Source: an uncultured Prevotellaceae bacterium (GTDB taxonomy: Bacteria; Bacteroidota; Bacteroidia; Bacteroidales; Bacteroidaceae). From it: a stretch of 64,000 nt of DNA. How positions within the stretch are numbered: the first letter of the stretch is position 1; each line of letters starts with the position of its first letter. The stretch is from assembly GCA_902799765.1 (NCBI GenBank), contig CADCBZ010000049.1, forward strand, positions 18,179-82,178, written 5' to 3'. The translations under genes were made by a program, and so were the position numbers. Positions 36,843 to 45,841 of this stretch are shown one piece after another. A model generated the notes under the pieces. The model ran no database searches and had not been told where the DNA came from. It worked only from the letters and a program-made list of their open reading frames with translations.

Positions 36843-37853
36843 ATGGATTTATTAAGTCAAATTGTAGCGCGTGCTAAGTCAAACAAGCAGCGCATCGTGC
36901 TCCCCGAGGCAGAAGAAGAGCGTACACTTTGTGCAGCCGATAAGGCTCTGGCTGATGACATTGCAGACATCATCCTGATTGGTAACCCTGCGAAGGTTGA
37001 GGCTCTCGCAAAGGAAAAAGGTCTGACCAACATCGGCAAGGCCACTCTCATTGATCCTGAGAACTACGAAAAGAGCGAGGAACTGGCAGAGAAGCTGGCA
37101 GAGATCCGCAAGTCTAAGGGCATGACCATTGAGGAGGCTCGCAAACTGATTAAGAACCCGCTGTACCTGGGATGTATGATCATCAAGACCGAGGGTGCTG
37201 ACGGTCAGATCAGTGGTGCTCTCTCTACGACAGGTGACACCCTGCGTCCAGCCCTGCAGATTATCAAGTGTGAGCCAGGCATCACCTGCGTCAGCGGTGG
37301 ACTGCTGCTCATCTCTAAGCAGAAGCAGTATGGTGAGGACGGTGTACTTGTTGTGGCCGACGTGGCCGTAACCCCGATGCCCGATGCTAATCAGCTTGCT
37401 CAGATTGCTGTCTGCACGGCTCGTATGGCAAAGGCTGTGGCTGGTTTTGAGGATCCCCGTGTGGCTATGTTGAGCTTCTCTACGAAGGGATCTGCAAAGC
37501 ACGAGGTCTGCGATAAGGTGATTGAGGCTACACGTCTGGCCAAGGAAATGGCTCCTGATCTGAAGATCGACGGTGAGTTGCAGGCTGATGCTGCGCTGGT
37601 TCCAAGTGTTGGTGCCAAGAAAGCTCCTGGTTCTGATATCGCAGGTAAGGCCAATGTACTCGTATTCCCGAACCTTGAGGTTGGAAACATCGGTTATAAG
37701 ATGGTTCAGCGTCTGGGTGATGCCATCGCCATCGGTCCGGTTCTGCAGGGTATCGCACGTCCTGTCAACGACCTCTCTCGCGGTTGCTCTATCGACGACA
37801 TCTACTACATGATTGCCATCACCTCATGTCAGGCCATGGACGCCAAAAAGTAA
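36843..37853 (+). CDS. pta: phosphate acetyltransferase
   Basis: A 336-residue PTA_PTB enzyme converting acetyl-CoA and phosphate to acetyl phosphate. It has the compact form without the DRTGG domain. Motifs: RIVLPEAEEERTLCAADKAL, GCMIIKTEGADGQISGALST, DGELQADAALVPSVGAKKAP and NVLVFPNLEVGNIGYKMVQR. With ackA (30 nt downstream) it forms the acetate-producing, ATP-yielding fermentation route. Confidence 0.96.
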   Translation: MDLLSQIVARAKSNKQRIVLPEAEEERTLCAADKALADDIADIILIGNPAKVEALAKEKGLTNIGKATLIDPENYEKSEELAEKLAEIRKSKGMTIEEARKLIKNPLYLGCMIIKTEGADGQISGALSTTGDTLRPALQIIKCEPGITCVSGGLLLISKQKQYGEDGVLVVADVAVTPMPDANQLAQIAVCTARMAKAVAGFEDPRVAMLSFSTKGSAKHEVCDKVIEATRLAKEMAPDLKIDGELQADAALVPSVGAKKAPGSDIAGKANVLVFPNLEVGNIGYKMVQRLGDAIAIGPVLQGIARPVNDLSRGCSIDDIYYMIAITSCQAMDAKK

Positions 37854-37856
37854 TAC

Positions 37857-37883
37857 ATTAAACATTAAAGATTAAACATTAAA
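37857..37883 (+). repeat. 7-nt periodic tract before ackA
   Basis: Units ATTAAAC, ATTAAAG, ATTAAAC and ATTAAA run from 4 nt after the pta stop to the ackA ATG at strict 7-nt spacing. Confidence 0.7.
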
Positions 37884-39074
37884 ATGAAGATATTAGTATT
37901 GAATTGTGGCTCATCGTCTATCAAGTATGCCTTGTACAATATGGACGACAAGAGTGTGATGACCAGTGGCGGTGCTGAGCGTGTAGGCTTGGATGGTGCA
38001 TTCGTGAAGGTGAAGTTGGCCAATGGTGAGAAAAAGCAGATCATGCACGATATCCCCGAGCATACAGAGGGTGTGAAGTTCATCTTCTCTCTGCTCACCG
38101 ACCCTGAGATCGGTGTGATCAAGAGTCTCGACGAGATTGATGCTGTGGGTCACCGTATGGTGCATGGCGGCGAGAAGTTCAATAAGTCAGTTATCCTCAC
38201 TGATGAGGTGCTGAAGACCTTTGAGGAGTGCTCTGATTTGGCTCCGTTGCACAACCCTGCCAACTTGAAGGGTGTAAACGCTGTGAAGGAGTTGATGCCT
38301 GGTCTGCCTCAGGTCGGCGTGTTCGACACCGCTTTCCATCAGACGATGCCACAGTATGCATACATGTATGCAATCCCCTACGAGTTGTACGAGAAGTATG
38401 GTATCCGTCGTTACGGATTCCACGGAACTTCTCACCGTTACGTATCGGCTCGTGCCTGCGAGTTCCTTGGTGTGAAACCCGAAGATGTCAAGGTGATTAC
38501 CTGCCATATTGGTAATGGCGGCTCTATCGCTGCCGTTAAGAATGGCAAGTGCGTTGACACCTCTATGGGTTTGACGCCGCTGGAGGGTCTGATGATGGGT
38601 ACTCGTGCAGGTGATATCGATGGAGGTGCCGTAACCTTCATCCAGAAGAAACTCGGTCTGAGTGCCGATGAGATGAGCGACCTGCTCAACAAGAAGAGTG
38701 GTGTACTGGGCATCTCGGGTGTCTCTTCTGATATGCGTGAGGTCGAGGCCGCCGAGAAGGCTGGCAATCCGCGTGCCATTCTCGCTATGGAGATGTACAA
38801 CTATTATATCAAGAAGTACATCGGCTCTTACGCTTTCGCCATGGGTGGTGTTGATGTCATCGTATTTACCGCTGGCGTAGGCGAGAACCAGATTAGCATG
38901 CGCGCTGGAGTCTGTAAGGATCTGGAGATCTTCGGCATAAAGATTGATCCCGAGAAGAATAATGTTCGTGGAAAAGAGGCCGTTATTTCAGCCGATGATT
39001 CACGTGTCAAAGTCGTTGTCATCCCTACTGATGAGGAGTTGATGATTGCTACCGATACGATGAACCTGCTGTAA
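37884..39074 (+). CDS. ackA: acetate kinase
   Basis: A 396-residue enzyme making ATP and acetate from acetyl phosphate. ASKHA-fold signatures: MKILVLNCGSSSIKYALYNM at the N-terminus, VGHRMVHGGEKF, YGFHGTSHRYVS, THIGNGGS-type CHIGNGGSIAAVKNG, DTSMGLTPLEGLMMGTRAGD and VIVFTAGVGENQ. The length is normal. It is the second gene of the pta-ackA operon; a hairpin terminator follows. Confidence 0.97.
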   Translation: MKILVLNCGSSSIKYALYNMDDKSVMTSGGAERVGLDGAFVKVKLANGEKKQIMHDIPEHTEGVKFIFSLLTDPEIGVIKSLDEIDAVGHRMVHGGEKFNKSVILTDEVLKTFEECSDLAPLHNPANLKGVNAVKELMPGLPQVGVFDTAFHQTMPQYAYMYAIPYELYEKYGIRRYGFHGTSHRYVSARACEFLGVKPEDVKVITCHIGNGGSIAAVKNGKCVDTSMGLTPLEGLMMGTRAGDIDGGAVTFIQKKLGLSADEMSDLLNKKSGVLGISGVSSDMREVEAAEKAGNPRAILAMEMYNYYIKKYIGSYAFAMGGVDVIVFTAGVGENQISMRAGVCKDLEIFGIKIDPEKNNVRGKEAVISADDSRVKVVVIPTDEELMIATDTMNLL

Positions 39075-39096
39075 GCAGAAAAATCATATCATAAAG

Positions 39097-39125
39097 AATA
39101 ATCCCCGCCAAAAGTGGGGATTATT
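39097..39125 (+). terminator. ackA terminator
   Basis: AATAATCCCC (39097-39106) pairs with GGGGATTATT (39116-39125), followed by TTT. Confidence 0.8.
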
Positions 39126-39139
39126 TTGTAGAAAATGCG

Positions 39140-39147
39140 TATCTTTG
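39140..39147 (+). promoter_or_regulatory. promoter -7 element of sufT-lpxH-kdgK
   Basis: TATCTTTG, 8 nt before the ATG at 39156. The -33 region coincides with the terminator tail. Confidence 0.55.
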
Positions 39148-39155
39148 CAGCGATT

Positions 39156-39476
39156 ATGACACAAGAAGAAAAGACTCAGATAGAAGAACGGATCGTGGAT
39201 GTGCTGAAAACCGTCTATGATCCTGAGATTCCCGTCAACATCTACGACCTGGGAATGATATACAAGATTGATGTGCAGGAGGACTATACAGTCAATCTGG
39301 ATATGACCTTTACCGCACCGAATTGTCCTGCTGCCGACTATATCTTGGAAGATGTACGCACGAAAGTGGAGAGTTTGGATGGTGTGAAAAGTGCTAATGT
39401 CAATCTCGTCTTCGAACCTGCCTGGGATCAGAGTATGATGAGTGAGGAAGCGCGTGTCGAACTGGGTTTCGACTGA
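39156..39476 (+). CDS. MIP18/DUF59 iron-sulfur assembly protein (SufT-like)
   Basis: A 106-residue DUF59 protein. It has VYDPEIPVNIYDLGMIYKI, with the conserved DPEIP and DLG motifs, and MTFTAPNCPAADYI with the conserved Cys. Members help mature Fe-S proteins. An ATG at 39135 is in frame but lies in the promoter; the start at 39156 follows the -7 box. It leads a run with lpxH and kdgK. Confidence 0.88.
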   Translation: MTQEEKTQIEERIVDVLKTVYDPEIPVNIYDLGMIYKIDVQEDYTVNLDMTFTAPNCPAADYILEDVRTKVESLDGVKSANVNLVFEPAWDQSMMSEEARVELGFD

Positions 39477-39497
39477 GAAGTGAAAAATGAGAAGTAA
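39475..39497 (+). repeat. 7-nt periodic tract before lpxH-like gene
   Basis: GAGAAGT, GAAAAAT, GAGAAGT, then AA and the ATG at 39498. It starts within the preceding stop codon. Confidence 0.6.
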
Positions 39498-40262
39498 ATG
39501 AAGAATATCTATTTCCTCTCCGATGCCCATCTTGGGTCGCTGGCTATTCCGCATGGACGCATGCAGGAACGGCGGTTGGTACGTTTCCTGGACTCCATCA
39601 AGGAAAAAGCTGCAGCTATCTACTTGTTAGGTGACATGTTCGACTTCTGGTACGAATATAAGTTTGTCGTGCCAAAAGGTTACACCCGTTTTCTCGGCAA
39701 GCTTTCTGAGTTGACGGATATGGGTGTGGAGGTGCATTACTTCACTGGCAACCACGATATCTGGGCTTACGACTATCTGGAGAAGGAGTGTGGCGTGATC
39801 CTGCATAAACAACCAGAGACAACGGAGATCTATGGTAAGATGTTCTACCTGGCACACGGTGACGGACTGGGAGACCCCGATAAGAAGTTTAAGTTCATTA
39901 AGAGTATCTTCCATAATAAGGTCTGCCAGTGGGCATTCTCAGGTCTTCATCCCCGTTGGGGTATGTGGTTCGGCCTGAACTGGGCCAAGCACTCCCGCAT
40001 GAAGCGGCCTAATGGAGAAGAGCCTCCCTATATGGGCGAGAACAAGGAGCATCTGGTGCTCTTCACGAAGCAATACATCCAATATCACTCCAACGTGGAT
40101 TACTTCATTTATGGCCATCGACACATCGAAGTGGACCTGCAACTGACGAAAAAAGCCCGTATGCTGATTCTCGGAGATTGGATTAATCACTTCACCTATG
40201 CTGTCTATGACGGCGACCATCTGTTGATGCTGCAATACATCGAAGGCGAGAGCCGTCCATAA
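39498..40262 (+). CDS. UDP-2,3-diacylglucosamine diphosphatase-type metallophosphatase (LpxH-like)
   Basis: A 254-residue calcineurin-like phosphoesterase. Metal ligands are seen in order: FLSDAHLGS, LLGDMFDFWYEY, YFTGNHDIWAYDY, YLAHGDGLGDPD and YFIYGHRHIEVDL. The DMFDFW and GNHD forms match the LpxH branch, which cleaves UDP-diacylglucosamine to lipid X in lipid A synthesis. The fit with an outer-membrane-bearing host is good. Confidence 0.9.
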   Translation: MKNIYFLSDAHLGSLAIPHGRMQERRLVRFLDSIKEKAAAIYLLGDMFDFWYEYKFVVPKGYTRFLGKLSELTDMGVEVHYFTGNHDIWAYDYLEKECGVILHKQPETTEIYGKMFYLAHGDGLGDPDKKFKFIKSIFHNKVCQWAFSGLHPRWGMWFGLNWAKHSRMKRPNGEEPPYMGENKEHLVLFTKQYIQYHSNVDYFIYGHRHIEVDLQLTKKARMLILGDWINHFTYAVYDGDHLLMLQYIEGESRP

Positions 40263-40286
40263 AGGATAAAACTACAGAGACTAAAT

Positions 40287-41345
40287 ATGAAAAAAAAGAT
40301 TGTAACTTTCGGAGAACTCCTGTTAAGATTCTCCAAACCTCATCACTTGAGACTGACACAGGGCGACATGTTCACCAGCAAATATGGCGGCAGTGAGGCT
40401 AATGTGGCCGTCTCGCTGGCTACCCAAGGTGAGGATGTGACCTATATTACCCGTTTACCAGATACACCTGTCGGACATGCCGGTGCGATGAACCTGGCAC
40501 AGTTGGGTGTAAATACCAGCCAAGTGATCTATGGTGGACAGCGCATCGGTACCTATTATTTCGAGCCTGCTGCTGGCATGCGAGCTCCCAAGGTGATCTA
40601 CGACCGTGCCAACTCTGCCTATTTCGACCTGAAGCCTGAGATGATCCCCTGGCGTGAGATCTTAAAGGACTGTGATTACTTCCATGTCTCAGGTATCACG
40701 GCTGCCATCTCACCACAGGCTGCTATGGCGACCTTTGAGGCTCTAGAAATTGCCGACGAATTAGGCGTGACCGTCTGCTTCGATATCAACTACCGTAAGA
40801 ATCTTTGGAAATATGAAGGCGCCGATCCCCGTGGCGTCTTGAGTCACATGCTCTCCCGTTGTGACATGATGTTTGGTGACGCTGTAGAATTCGACTGGCT
40901 GACCCAGCATCCGCAGCCTCCCTTTACGGCTTTAGACTCCAACTTCCAGATGCAGATGGATGAATACAGGGCTTGGTTTGACGAACTGCACGCCACCTAT
41001 CCCCGTGTGAAGAACTGGATGATGGGTATGCGTAACGAGATATCTTCGAAGCATCATACGCTGACAGGTCTGCTTTGGACGGAAGGTAAGCTGTTGCAGG
41101 CACCGATTATGGACATCCCCGATGTGATAGATCCCGTTGGTGTGGGTGATGCCTTCATGGGTGGTTGGCTGCATGCCATCTCGCTGTTCCCTGACGACAG
41201 ACAGAAACAGTTGAACTATTCACTGGCTGCGGCAGCCCTGAAGAATACCATCCCTGGTGATTTCAACCTCTCCACAGAAGAAGAGATCCTGGACGTGATG
41301 GAAAATAGATATAATGCCTCAACGCTTTACAAAACCATCGAATAA
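40287..41345 (+). CDS. kdgK: PfkB-family sugar kinase, probable 2-keto-3-deoxygluconate kinase
   Basis: A 352-residue ribokinase-fold enzyme. It opens KKKIVTFGELLLRFSKPHH, has KYGGSEANVAVSLATQG and RIGTYYFEPAAGMRAP for substrate binding, and PVGVGDAFMGGWLHA near the C-terminus with the catalytic Asp and anion hole. The family and the long insert match KdgK, which phosphorylates 2-keto-3-deoxygluconate from pectin or uronate breakdown. That fits the pectinesterase at 29.8 kb. Its stop abuts the radC stop. Confidence 0.85.
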   Translation: MKKKIVTFGELLLRFSKPHHLRLTQGDMFTSKYGGSEANVAVSLATQGEDVTYITRLPDTPVGHAGAMNLAQLGVNTSQVIYGGQRIGTYYFEPAAGMRAPKVIYDRANSAYFDLKPEMIPWREILKDCDYFHVSGITAAISPQAAMATFEALEIADELGVTVCFDINYRKNLWKYEGADPRGVLSHMLSRCDMMFGDAVEFDWLTQHPQPPFTALDSNFQMQMDEYRAWFDELHATYPRVKNWMMGMRNEISSKHHTLTGLLWTEGKLLQAPIMDIPDVIDPVGVGDAFMGGWLHAISLFPDDRQKQLNYSLAAAALKNTIPGDFNLSTEEEILDVMENRYNASTLYKTIE

Positions 41346-42032
41346 TCAGCACCTGCCGGATTCGTGGTAACTATAATACTGTCCATCGGTGATGATGACA
41401 TGATCGAGGAAGTGGATGCGCATCAGTTCACTGGCCCGTTTGATGTCTTTGGTCAGATGGTCATCCTGACTGCTGGGCGACAGGTTACCTGAAGGGTGGT
41501 TGTGGCAGACGGCGAGGATGGTGGCGTTGGCAAGGACGGCCTCCTTCATGATGATGCGGATATCGACGGCGGTCTCTGTGATACCACCATGCGAGATGCG
41601 TATTTTCTTGATGAGACGATAGTGCTGATTCATGAGTAACACCCAGAACTCCTCCACATCGAGATCTTGCATGACGGGGTGCATGTGGTTATAGATGCGG
41701 GTGGCTGTACCTAAGTCGGGACGCTCTTCCGGCGATTCCATCTGACGGCGTTTTCCCAGTTCGCAGGCTGCCAGGATAGAAATGGCCTTGGCCTCCCCGA
41801 TACCGTTGTAATGACAGAGTTCGCGGATGCTCATCTTGCCGAGGGTGTTCAGATTGTTTTTGCAGTCTGCCAGAATCCGTTTCATCAGGGAAACGGCGTC
41901 TTCTTTCGCAGACCCTTTACCAATGAGTATTGCTAACAATTCTGCATCACTCAGCGCCTCAGTGCCAAGTTTTTCCATTTTCTCTCTTGGGCGATCTTCC
42001 TCTGCCCATTGCTTGATGTTAAGCTTTTCCAT
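41346..42032 (-). CDS. radC: RadC/YsnA family JAB-domain protein
   Basis: A 228-residue protein. The N-terminal helix-hairpin-helix region (LCHYNGIGEAKAISILAACE) precedes a JAB1/MPN metalloprotease-like domain with the metal motif CHNHPSGNLSPSSQDD. RadC was once linked to DNA repair; its true role is unclear. The leader carries a 7-nt periodic tract (42033-42060) between the upstream glycosyltransferase stop and its ATG. Confidence 0.93.
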   Translation of the reverse strand: MEKLNIKQWAEEDRPREKMEKLGTEALSDAELLAILIGKGSAKEDAVSLMKRILADCKNNLNTLGKMSIRELCHYNGIGEAKAISILAACELGKRRQMESPEERPDLGTATRIYNHMHPVMQDLDVEEFWVLLMNQHYRLIKKIRISHGGITETAVDIRIIMKEAVLANATILAVCHNHPSGNLSPSSQDDHLTKDIKRASELMRIHFLDHVIITDGQYYSYHESGRC

Positions 42033-42060
42033 AGAGATTTAAAGTTTAAAGGGTTTATTT
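42033..42060 (-). repeat. 7-nt periodic tract before radC
   Basis: On the minus strand TTTAAAC and TTTAAAT units precede CTCT and the radC ATG. Confidence 0.5.
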
Positions 42061-43115
42061 TATTTGTAGAATGTTCGCTCGAAGGCTTGAAATTCGTCTT
42101 GTTTGAGGATGCATCGTTTCCACCACGACTCGATGAAGCCCAGTCCGTAGCCCATCAATTGGACGAAAGCTGCAGGAACCGATAGCAGCCCGACATACAG
42201 ACTCTTGTTCTTGATGCTGGAGTCGATACAAATCAGAAGACTATATAAAAGAATAGGTATCCAGGGGGCAAAGCACATCCAGTAGAACTGGTCGCGATCG
42301 ACATAGTGCATCAGGGCGCGCCCCACAGCAGAGATGAGTATCAGGCCGATCACACCGAGGGTGAAGACGGTGGGCAGCAAGTGCACGAGCTTCATCGTGC
42401 CAGGATGGCGCTTCTCTAAGTTGATACGGGCGATGCCACTGTTATAAACCTGACGGAAGAACTTACGGAAATCCGTACGACGCTTGTGCCAAACCCAGGC
42501 ATCAGGGAAGAGACGGGGCTTGTAGCCAGCCTCAACGATGCGATAGGAGAAATCGATGTCTTCGCCAAAACGCATCTTGGTGAAACCGCCCAGTTGCTGA
42601 TAGACATCACGGCGGATGCCCATATTGAACGAACGGGGATAGAACTTGTCGAGCTTGGCCTTTCCGCCTCGGATGCCACCGGTGGTGAAGAAAGAGGTCA
42701 TCGCATAGCTGATGGCCTTCTGTACAGGTGTGAAGTCGGGATGGGCTGCATCGGGGCCCCCGAAAGCGACTATCTCAGAGGAGAGTGGAGAGTGGAGAGA
42801 GGAGAGAGCATTGTCAACAGCCTGCAGATAACCTTGAGGTAATACCACATCCGAGTCAAGGATGATGACATATTCTCCGTTGGCACGTTCGGCACCGTAG
42901 TTACGACTCTGTCCTGGGCCGCTGTTCTCCTTGGCGTAATAATGCAAAGAAAGGATGCCTGCATATTTGTTGCAGACATCCTTACATGGGTTTATCGATC
43001 CGTCTTCTACGATGATGACCTCGAAGTCCTTTATCGTCTGTTCGCAGAGACTCTGCAACAACTCATCGACCTCGTCGGGCCGATTATAGACCGGAACGAT
43101 AATGGAGTATTTCAT
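42060..43115 (-). CDS. family 2 glycosyltransferase
   Basis: A 351-residue GT-A glycosyltransferase with a C-terminal membrane part. It has YSIIVPVYNRPDEVDELLQS, IIVEDGS, YVIILDSDVVLPQGYL with the DxD-type DSD, RFGEDIDFSYRIVEAGY and two or three membrane helices near 245-320. A 28-nt heptamer tract (42780-42808) is built into the coding sequence and encodes SLHSPLSS in a loop after the DSD motif. Its start overlaps the efp stop by 1 nt (TAATG). Sugar and acceptor are unknown. Confidence 0.87.
   Translation of the reverse strand: MKYSIIVPVYNRPDEVDELLQSLCEQTIKDFEVIIVEDGSINPCKDVCNKYAGILSLHYYAKENSGPGQSRNYGAERANGEYVIILDSDVVLPQGYLQAVDNALSSLHSPLSSEIVAFGGPDAAHPDFTPVQKAISYAMTSFFTTGGIRGGKAKLDKFYPRSFNMGIRRDVYQQLGGFTKMRFGEDIDFSYRIVEAGYKPRLFPDAWVWHKRRTDFRKFFRQVYNSGIARINLEKRHPGTMKLVHLLPTVFTLGVIGLILISAVGRALMHYVDRDQFYWMCFAPWIPILLYSLLICIDSSIKNKSLYVGLLSVPAAFVQLMGYGLGFIESWWKRCILKQDEFQAFERTFYK
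42780..42808 (-). repeat. GGAGAGT heptamer tract inside the glycosyltransferase gene
   Basis: Read on the plus strand: two GGAGAGT units, then two GGAGAGA units, 7-nt period. The same DNA occurs at 54032-54056 in an unrelated gene. Confidence 0.75.
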
Positions 43116-43681
43116 TATTCCTTCACTCTCTGGAGGTAAGAACCGTCACGGGTATCTACCTGGATCAGATCGCCTTCGTTGATGAAGAGGGGAACGCGTA
43201 CCTCAACACCAGTCTCCAAGGTGGCAGGCTTCAGGGTGTTGGTAGCGGTGTCGCCCTTGATACCCGGCTCAGAGTGGGTCACGCGGAGCACGGTCTTAAC
43301 AGGCATTTCTGCATAGAGGATGGTTCCGTCGGTGGTGTCGCTGACAACCTCCACGATATCGCTCTCTTTCATGTACTCATGACCGATCACGAGCTCGTTG
43401 TCGATGGGAATCTGCTCGAAAGTCTCCTGATTCATGAAGATACGACCAGACTGATCCTCATAGAGGTACTGGTAGGGACGGCGCTCGATGACCACATCCT
43501 CCAGTTTCTCACCGATATTGAAACGGCGCTCCAGCACACGTCCGTCAGAAACGTTCTTTACCTTGATGATCATAATAGTGTTACCCTTGCCTGGCTTGCG
43601 GTGCTGGAAATCGATGCACACCCAGATGCCACCATCCATGCGGATAGCGGTGCCTTTTTTAATGTCTTGTGAATTAATCAT
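43115..43681 (-). CDS. efp: elongation factor P
   Basis: A 188-residue translation factor that relieves ribosome stalling at polyproline. The three beta-barrel (KOW, OB, C-terminal) domains are present. The modifiable tip of domain I reads QHRKPGKGNTIMI, with Lys at the usual position. It ends VDTRDGSYLQRVKE, the typical C-terminus. It is divergent from rpmH and translationally coupled to the glycosyltransferase downstream. Confidence 0.96.
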   Translation of the reverse strand: MINSQDIKKGTAIRMDGGIWVCIDFQHRKPGKGNTIMIIKVKNVSDGRVLERRFNIGEKLEDVVIERRPYQYLYEDQSGRIFMNQETFEQIPIDNELVIGHEYMKESDIVEVVSDTTDGTILYAEMPVKTVLRVTHSEPGIKGDTATNTLKPATLETGVEVRVPLFINEGDLIQVDTRDGSYLQRVKE

Positions 43682-43719
43682 ATTCCTATAAAATGTTACT
43701 TTTGTTTCGTTTTCGGGTG

Positions 43720-43809
43720 CAAAGTTACTTCTTTTTTAGTAAAAAACGCAAAAAGTTGCACTAAATTTCTGATATTTCTTGCGTAATTCAAAAGAAATGA
43801 GTACTTTTG
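43720..43809. promoter_or_regulatory. divergent promoters efp / rpmH
   Basis: Minus-strand TAACTTTG (43720-43727) serves efp and plus-strand TACTTTTG (43802-43809) serves rpmH. Confidence 0.6.
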
Positions 43810-43854
43810 CACCCCAAATCGTTGGAAACATAACAAATATAAAAGTATAAAGCA

Positions 43855-44010
43855 ATGAAAAGAACATTTCAACCCCACAATCGCCGTCGCGTGAACAAGC
43901 ACGGTTTCCGTGAGAGAATGGCCACCAAGAATGGTCGTCGCGTTCTGGCCGCTCGTCGTGCTAAGGGCCGCAAGAAGTTAACGGTTTCTGATGAGCATCA
44001 CGGAAAGTAA
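43855..44010 (+). CDS. rpmH: 50S ribosomal protein L34
   Basis: A 51-residue basic ribosomal protein: [20 protein letters not shown], then [20 protein letters not shown] and the tail [11 protein letters not shown]. The KRTFQP and KHGFRxRM signatures are unmistakable. Followed by a strong terminator, so probably monocistronic. Confidence 0.97.
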   Translation: MKRTFQPHNRRRVNKHGFRERMATKNGRRVLAARRAKGRKKLTVSDEHHGK

Positions 44011-44045
44011 TCCGCTGTCGTTCATAAGGTAAATTGGTGAAAAAT

Positions 44046-44087
44046 AGAAAGAAGTAGGGTGTAATCTCTGCTTCTTTCTGTTTTTTT
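44046..44087 (+). terminator. rpmH terminator
   Basis: AGAAAGAAG (44046-44054) pairs with CTTCTTTCT (44071-44079), followed by a run of seven T (44081-44087). Confidence 0.75.
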
Positions 44088-44174
44088 GTGTCTTTTCGCC
44101 TATTTTGGATAAATTTCTCACGCTCAAGAAAGCAAATAAATTGGCTTTCTCTTCGCTAAATCGAAATTTTGCAC

Positions 44175-44182
44175 TAACTTTG
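44175..44182 (+). promoter_or_regulatory. promoter -7 element of PASTA-rluD-ddl operon
   Basis: TAACTTTG, 20 nt before the ATG at 44202. Confidence 0.6.
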
Positions 44183-44201
44183 CAGCCAAAGTAGAAGAAA
44201 A

Positions 44202-44807
44202 ATGGAAGCAAAAGAATTCTTCGGTAAGTTTGCAAGCGGTTTTCTTTGGGGCAACATCCTGGCTATGGTGCTGGTGGCCTATACGCGTCATGGTGAATGT
44301 ATTGTAGTGCCAAAGGTCGAGGGGGTGGATTGTCAGAGAGCCCGTGTCCTGATGGAAGAGCGTGGACTGTATCTCGTGGTGACAGACTCTGGGTATAACA
44401 AGCGTCTGCCAGCCAACAGCATCCTTGTTCAGAACCCTGGTCCAGGCATGAAGGTCAAAGAGGGGCATACGATCTATGTCACAGTCAACTCACCGTCTTC
44501 ACCCTCATTTGCTATCCCTGATCTGGTGGATAACAGTAGTTTCCGTGAGGCAGAGGCCAAGCTGACGGCCATCGGCTTTAAGTTAACGCCCCCTCAGTCT
44601 GTGGAGGGAGAGAAAGACTGGGTCTATGGTATTCTCTGCCGAGGTCGAAGGGTCTCTACGGGTGATCGCATATCCATCGATTCCCCGCTGACTTTGCTGG
44701 TTGGTAACGGCCATTATGGCGCGGAGGAAGCTATCGACTACATTGGGTCTGAGATTCAGCCTATGCAGGAGGGTGAGACCGACGAATTCGAAGAAATAGT
44801 CGAATGA
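44202..44807 (+). CDS. PASTA-domain membrane-anchored protein
   Basis: A 201-residue protein with one N-terminal helix (GFLWGNILAMVLVAY) and two or three PASTA repeats: VPKVEGVDCQRARVLMEERG with VQNPGPGMKVKEGHTIYVTV, and IPDLVDNSSFREAEAKLTAI with STGDRISIDSPLTLLVG. PASTA domains bind peptidoglycan or muropeptides; no kinase domain is attached. It heads an operon with rluD-like, ddl and an acyltransferase, overlapping the next gene by 4 nt. Confidence 0.87.
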   Translation: MEAKEFFGKFASGFLWGNILAMVLVAYTRHGECIVVPKVEGVDCQRARVLMEERGLYLVVTDSGYNKRLPANSILVQNPGPGMKVKEGHTIYVTVNSPSSPSFAIPDLVDNSSFREAEAKLTAIGFKLTPPQSVEGEKDWVYGILCRGRRVSTGDRISIDSPLTLLVGNGHYGAEEAIDYIGSEIQPMQEGETDEFEEIVE

Positions 44808-45820
44808 TGGATTTCGTTGAAGACGATGAGCTCTATGAGCATTTCCGGATAGAGGTGGATAAGGGGCAGGAGCCTGTCCGTATCGACAAATATCTGTCGG
44901 AACATCAACCGCACTCCAGTCGTAACCGTATTCAGAAAGCGGCAGATGCGGGTTTCATTCATGTAAATGGTCGTCCGGTAAAGAGTAATTATAAGGTGCG
45001 CGCGGGTGATGTCGTCACCCTGATGTTGGACCGTCCGCATTATGATACCACCATAGAACCTGAGGATATTCCGCTCGAGGTGGTGTATGAGGACGATGAC
45101 CTGATGGTCATCAACAAACCGGCAGGTATGGTGGTACATCCGGGCTGTGGTAATTTCAACGGCACACTGGTGAACGCTATCGCCTGGCATCTGAAGGATC
45201 TGGAGAGCTACGACCCGAACGATCCTGAGGTGGGCCTCGTTCATCGCATCGATAAGGATACCAGTGGTCTGCTTGTGGTGGCAAAGACACCCGATGCCAA
45301 GACCTCGTTGGGTAAGCAGTTCTTCAACAAGACCACACATCGCAGTTACAACGCTCTGGTGTGGGGCAATTTCGTAGAGGATGAGGGACGGATAGAAGGT
45401 AATATCGGCCGTGACCCGAAGGATCGTCTCCGTATGGAGGTGTTTCCGCCAGACTCAGAGGTTGGCAAACCTGCCGTGACACATTACCATGTGATGGAGC
45501 GCTATGGCTATACCACGTTGGTGGAGTGTGTGTTGGAGACAGGACGTACTCATCAGATCAGGGCTCACATGAAGCATATCGGTCATCCGCTGTTCTGTGA
45601 CGAGCGCTATGGCGGGACGGAGATCCTCAGAGGGGAGCGCACGGCCAGCTATAAGGCCTATATCCAGAACTGTTTCAAGCTCTGTCCGCGACAGGTGCTG
45701 CACGCCAAGACTTTAGGTTTCTTGCATCCCACGACAGGCCAGCAGCTGGACTTTACCTCAGAATGGCCCGAGGATATGGCGGCCCTGATAGATAAATGGA
45801 GAAAATACATTAAACATTAA
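44804..45820 (+). CDS. rluD: RluA-family 23S rRNA pseudouridine synthase (RluD-like)
   Basis: A 338-residue enzyme. The N-terminal S4 RNA-binding domain (VRIDKYLSEHQPHSSRNRIQ) is followed by the catalytic domain with VGLVHRIDKDTSGLLVVAKT, holding the catalytic Asp, and CVLETGRTHQIRAHMKHIGH. The layout is that of RluD, which modifies helix 69 of 23S rRNA. The last codons (YIKH and stop) are part of a 7-nt periodic tract. Confidence 0.93.
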   Translation: MMDFVEDDELYEHFRIEVDKGQEPVRIDKYLSEHQPHSSRNRIQKAADAGFIHVNGRPVKSNYKVRAGDVVTLMLDRPHYDTTIEPEDIPLEVVYEDDDLMVINKPAGMVVHPGCGNFNGTLVNAIAWHLKDLESYDPNDPEVGLVHRIDKDTSGLLVVAKTPDAKTSLGKQFFNKTTHRSYNALVWGNFVEDEGRIEGNIGRDPKDRLRMEVFPPDSEVGKPAVTHYHVMERYGYTTLVECVLETGRTHQIRAHMKHIGHPLFCDERYGGTEILRGERTASYKAYIQNCFKLCPRQVLHAKTLGFLHPTTGQQLDFTSEWPEDMAALIDKWRKYIKH

Positions 45821-45841
45821 AGATTATATATTAAATATTCA
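45809..45841 (+). repeat. 7-nt periodic tract across rluD stop and ddl leader
   Basis: ATTAAAC, ATTAAAG, ATTATAT, ATTAAAT and ATTCA run directly into the ddl ATG at 45842. The first two units equal those before ackA. Confidence 0.7.
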